Of a DNA stretch of 8,605 bases, positions 5,861-8,605 are shown in pieces. This stretch comes from DASQBT01 sp035635075. Lineage in GTDB: Bacteria > Pseudomonadota > Gammaproteobacteria > Burkholderiales > Thiobacillaceae. The translations under genes were made by a program, and so were the position numbers. The notes beneath the pieces were generated by a model. The model saw only the letters and a program-made list of their open reading frames with translations. It had not been told where the DNA came from and ran no database searches. The stretch is from NCBI GenBank assembly GCA_035635075.1, contig DASQBT010000045.1, positions 1-8,605 of the forward strand, given 5' to 3'. Each line of letters begins with the position of its first letter. Position 1 is the stretch's first letter.

Positions 5861-7230
5861 AACTCAATAAACTGGTAATTGCGTGCCTTGCAGCTGGACT
5901 AAACTTTCAGACGGGCAGCGCTTTGGCGCTGACGGTCAATTTGGAGCAGGCGGTCGAGATGAGTCTTGCTGCCGACCCGCGCATCAAGGAGCGAGAGCAA
6001 GTCGTGGAGTCTGCGCGCGGACTGTTGGCTGAAGCGAAGGCTAATCTCGGCTGGCGGGCCGATGCCAACGCGTTCATCGGGTTGGCGCCTAAGGTGGACG
6101 GCGGATTTTACCGGGACGGTGCGACCACCTGTACCGCCTTCCCTTGCGTGCCGCGCAGTGACGGCGACCGTATCCACGGCCTGTCCGACTGGACGCATTT
6201 GGAATTTGCCCTGATCAAGCCTTTGTACACCTTCGGCAAGATCGACCATTATAAAGCCGCCGCGCAAGGCAATGTCGAGGTCAAGCAAGGCGAGGTCAGC
6301 CAGACTAAGGCTGATACCGCGTTCGACACCAAACGCGCGTACTACGGCTACCTGACCGCGCGCGACATTCGATTGTTTCTTGAGGATGTTCAAGTGAGGC
6401 TGAATGGGGCGATCGACCGGGCCGAGCAGTCGCTCAAGCAGGAAAGCGGCGAGGTTACCCTGTCTGAGCTGTATTCCTTGCAGTCTACCCGCGGGGTGGT
6501 CGCCAAGTATGTCTACCAGGCCAAAGCGCTCGAAAGGATCAGCTTGGATGGTTTGAAGGTCTTGACCGGGGTTGGTTTGAACTCGCCGCTCGAGGTTGCG
6601 GACGACCGGCTGAGCCCGGTTTCCTTTCCTGAGGGCGAGTTGGCTGACCTGCAGGCCAAGGCCTTGGCCGAACGGCCGGAAATGCGGGAACTGGAAGCGG
6701 GCCTGCGGGCGAAGCGTGCCCTCGTGGCCGCCAAGAAAGCCGACATCATGCCCGATGTCTATGCCGGTGTAGTGGGGACCGCGAATTATGCTTCCCAACG
6801 TGACCGGCTGGATAACCCGCACATTTATGACCCTTTCAACAACGGCGGCCTTACCCCCGTGGTCGGCATCAAGTGGGATGCGGCCTTTGGCGTCGCTTCC
6901 GCCCGTGCCGCCCAGGCGCAGGCCGACCTGGATGCCCTGAATTACAAGAAGCAATTTGCACTGGCGGGAATTCCGTACGAAGTGGCCGAGGCCTATACCA
7001 ATGCGCGGGCAAACTTTGATTCCCAAAAGGAACTCGCCGATGGTGCCACCGCTGCCCGCCGCTGGGTGGTATCCGCCACTGCCGATTTCAGCGCGGGTCT
7101 GGAAAAGGGCGACAAGGTGGCCGATGCATTCAAAAGCTATGTCCTTGCCCAGACGGAATACCTGAGGACGCTGAACGATTACAACGTCAACGTGGCTCAA
7201 TTGGCCAAGCTAACCGGTGAACTTAAGTAA
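5857..7230 (+). CDS. TolC-family outer-membrane channel protein inside the mla operon
   Basis: Predicted outer-membrane factor of 457 residues, normal for the TolC family, which forms trimeric barrel-plus-tunnel channels in type I secretion and efflux. Residues 1-24 form a signal peptide ending in ALA. The mature part has the two-fold TolC layout: NLEQAVEMSLAADPRI (28-43), a strand region ending in IKPLYTFGK (120-128), and a long amphipathic coiled-coil region (about 129-235). The second half has ALAERPEMRELEAGLRAKR (269-287), GIKWDAAFG (337-345) and a further helical stretch to the C-terminus. Cys92 and Cys97 sit in the predicted first extracellular loop and could form a disulfide. It is coupled to mlaD by an ATGA overlap and lies 44 bases before mlaC. 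Position and coupling suggest it works with the Mla machinery, but no substrate can be read from the sequence. I know no standard symbol for it. Confidence 0.9.
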   Translation: MKLNKLVIACLAAGLNFQTGSALALTVNLEQAVEMSLAADPRIKEREQVVESARGLLAEAKANLGWRADANAFIGLAPKVDGGFYRDGATTCTAFPCVPRSDGDRIHGLSDWTHLEFALIKPLYTFGKIDHYKAAAQGNVEVKQGEVSQTKADTAFDTKRAYYGYLTARDIRLFLEDVQVRLNGAIDRAEQSLKQESGEVTLSELYSLQSTRGVVAKYVYQAKALERISLDGLKVLTGVGLNSPLEVADDRLSPVSFPEGELADLQAKALAERPEMRELEAGLRAKRALVAAKKADIMPDVYAGVVGTANYASQRDRLDNPHIYDPFNNGGLTPVVGIKWDAAFGVASARAAQAQADLDALNYKKQFALAGIPYEVAEAYTNARANFDSQKELADGATAARRWVVSATADFSAGLEKGDKVADAFKSYVLAQTEYLRTLNDYNVNVAQLAKLTGELK

Positions 7231-7274
7231 GTTGTCCAGTTCCAATCAATTGAATCATTTCACTGCCAAACACT

Positions 7275-7916
7275 ATGAACACCTTGAATAACCTACTACG
7301 TGTCGCCGGATTGGCAGCCTTGCTGTGGCTCAACCCGGCCTGGGCAATGACTGCGCCCGATGTACTGGCCAAGACCACGACTCAGGAGGTGTTGAGCATC
7401 CTGAAGACCGACAAGGAACTCAAGAGTGGCAATCTCAATAAAGTCTACGAGTTGGTGGAAGCCAAGGTGTTGCCGCATTTCGACTTCGACCGCATGACCC
7501 AATTGGCCGTCGGCCGCTATTGGCAAAAAGCGACTCCGCAGCAAAAAGAATCCCTGGTGCATGAGTTCAAGAATTTGCTGGTGCGCACCTACTCTACCTC
7601 GCTCACTGCGTTCACCAATCAAACCGTGGAGTTCAAGCCGCTGGCTTTAAAGCCCGAAGACACGGACGTGACGGTCAAGACGGAAGTCAAACAGCCGGGC
7701 GGCCAGCCCATCCCAATCGACTACAGCATGTACAAGACTGACATAGGCTGGAAGGTTTATGACGTGTCAATCGACGGCGTCAGCCTGGTTATCAACTACC
7801 GCGCCTCGTTCGCCAATACTATCCGCAAGTCGGGTGTGGATGGCCTGATCTCGACACTGCAAGCCAAGTCGAGAAATCTGCAGGCAAGCGGCGGCGGAAA
7901 AGCCGGAAGCAAGTAA
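7275..7916 (+). CDS. mlaC: Periplasmic phospholipid carrier MlaC
   Basis: Soluble periplasmic lipid-binding protein that shuttles phospholipid between the outer-membrane side and MlaD. It is 213 residues, essentially the E. coli length. A signal peptide covers 1-24 with exit site AWA before Met25. The family pattern is present: VLSILKTDKEL (39-49), a VLPHFDFDRMTQLAVGRYW segment (about 65-83), and ATPQQKESLVHEFKNLLVRTY (86-106). The end has GWKVYDVSIDGVSLVINYR, the conserved MlaC closing strand region. No convincing Shine-Dalgarno precedes the ATG at 7275. The 44-base gap after the TolC-family gene is AT-rich, and this is the only sizeable gap within the mla run. It ends one base before the mlaB GTG. 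Confidence 0.95.
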   Translation: MNTLNNLLRVAGLAALLWLNPAWAMTAPDVLAKTTTQEVLSILKTDKELKSGNLNKVYELVEAKVLPHFDFDRMTQLAVGRYWQKATPQQKESLVHEFKNLLVRTYSTSLTAFTNQTVEFKPLALKPEDTDVTVKTEVKQPGGQPIPIDYSMYKTDIGWKVYDVSIDGVSLVINYRASFANTIRKSGVDGLISTLQAKSRNLQASGGGKAGSK

Positions 7917-7917
7917 G

Positions 7918-8199
7918 GTGTTAGAAACCAGCTCAGGGGTTGCCAGCCTGCAAGGCCCGGTCACCCTGGAGACGGCAGCGGGCCTGTTGGCTGAGCTTAA
8001 ACCCCGGATAGCTTCGGATCTGAAGGTAATTACGTTCAGCCAGATCAGCGAGGTCGATTCCGCGGCCCTGGGCTTGATCCTCTCCTGCCGCCGTGAAGCA
8101 GCCAAACATGGCCGCAACGATCTCAAATTCACCGACCTGCCTGCAAACCTGAAAGCGCTCGCTGCGCTATATGGCGTATCCGAACTGATTGGGCAATGA
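7918..8199 (+). CDS. mlaB: STAS-domain protein MlaB
   Basis: Small cytoplasmic STAS-domain subunit that binds MlaF and supports assembly and activity of the transporter. The 93-residue product starts at a GTG one base after the mlaC stop, with GGAAG eight bases upstream. The fold signature is a strand with GPVTLETAAGLL (13-24), then VITFSQISEVDSAALGLIL (37-55) and DLKFTDLPANLKALAALYGV (72-91 region). Ser48, in VDSAALG, takes the place of the Thr in the VDTAGL motif of E. coli MlaB. The length matches the family. Its stop overlaps the next ATG (ATGA, 8196-8199), so the following ABC gene is translationally coupled. Confidence 0.93.
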   Translation: MLETSSGVASLQGPVTLETAAGLLAELKPRIASDLKVITFSQISEVDSAALGLILSCRREAAKHGRNDLKFTDLPANLKALAALYGVSELIGQ

Positions 8200-8605
8200 C
8201 TCCTGCACTTCGGGTGCGGGGTCTGCGTAAGCGATTCCGCACGACCCAGGCTCTCGACGACGTCAGTCTGGACGTTGAGCCCGGCGAGTTTTTTGCCTTG
8301 CTGGGACCAAACGGCGCGGGGAAGACTACGCTGATCAGCGTAGTGGCCGGACTGGTGCGGGCAGATGAAGGCGAGGCTCAGGTGATGGGCCTGGATGTTC
8401 GCAATGACTACCGTCTGACCCGCCGGATCCTGGGGGTGGTCCCGCAGGAATTGGTGTTTGATCCGTTCTTCACCGTACGCGAAACCCTGCGTCTGCAATC
8501 CGGCTATTTTGGCATCAGAGGCAATGAGGCTTGGCTGGGCGAAGTCATGGAACGGCTCGACCTTACCCAGCAGGCCGACAAGAACATGCGCGCGCTGTCC
8601 GGCGG
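8196..8605 (+). CDS. ABC-2-type transporter ATP-binding protein, N-terminal part (3' end outside window)
   Basis: The frame opens at the ATG overlapping the mlaB stop and stays open to the last base, giving 136 residues. It reads MTPALRVRGLRKRF, a typical N-terminal strand of this ATPase group. Walker A GPNGAGKTT follows at about 37-45, the Q-loop VVPQE at about 82-86, and the signature LSGG at the very end. Walker B and the H-loop lie beyond the window. The sequence is closest in style to YadG/CcmA-like ATPases that pair with an ABC-2 permease (YadH), and an ABC-2 pair downstream of mlaB is an arrangement I recall from betaproteobacteria. The substrate cannot be told. The ATGA overlap makes it part of the mla transcript. 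Confidence 0.92.
   Translation, partial: MTPALRVRGLRKRFRTTQALDDVSLDVEPGEFFALLGPNGAGKTTLISVVAGLVRADEGEAQVMGLDVRNDYRLTRRILGVVPQELVFDPFFTVRETLRLQSGYFGIRGNEAWLGEVMERLDLTQQADKNMRALSG

Noticed and set aside
5875..5886. Lipobox-like VIAC in the TolC-family signal peptide
   Set aside because: Cys10 is too close to the N-terminus for a lipoprotein hydrophobic region; a later ALA signal peptidase I site fits better.
5899..7200. 433-codon minus-strand open frame
   Set aside because: Antisense to the TolC-family gene in a GC-rich region; no recognisable domains, and the sense frame is a clear family member.

Overview
The window looks like a chromosomal segment of a betaproteobacterium, plausibly Nitrosomonadales or a relative. 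This is inferred from the moderately high GC, the style of the cysteinyl-tRNA synthetase and Mla proteins, and an Mla operon that runs into an ABC-2-type exporter gene, an arrangement I recall from betaproteobacteria. No mobile element, tRNA, rRNA or CRISPR array is visible.

Layout. Positions 1-1148 (+) hold the 3' part of cysS; the N-terminal HIGH-motif region lies outside the window. A perfect 17-bp-stem terminator (1161-1198) separates it from a convergent minus-strand pair. These two paralogous secreted proteins (1218-1889 and 2060-2986) are rich in methionine and built from 12-13-residue repeats centred on Asp/Asn-Pro. Each has its own terminator, and the upstream one has a plausible promoter near 3091-3119. 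I do not recognise the family; it is the least explained part of the window.

After a short intergenic region, a small DUF72/YecE-like gene (3260-3742, +) leads into a compact plus-strand operon: mlaF (3785), mlaE (4590), mlaD (5384), a TolC-family outer-membrane channel gene (5857), mlaC (7275), mlaB (7918) and the start of an ABC-2-type ATPase gene (8196, cut by the window end). Most junctions overlap by 4-8 bases or are almost touching, which implies one transcript and translational coupling.

MlaF, MlaE, MlaD and MlaB should form the inner-membrane phospholipid transporter, with MlaC as the periplasmic lipid carrier. The unusual feature is the TolC-family gene between mlaD and mlaC, coupled to mlaD by an ATGA overlap. 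It suggests that this Mla system may have a TolC-type outer-membrane partner. No mlaA is present in the window.
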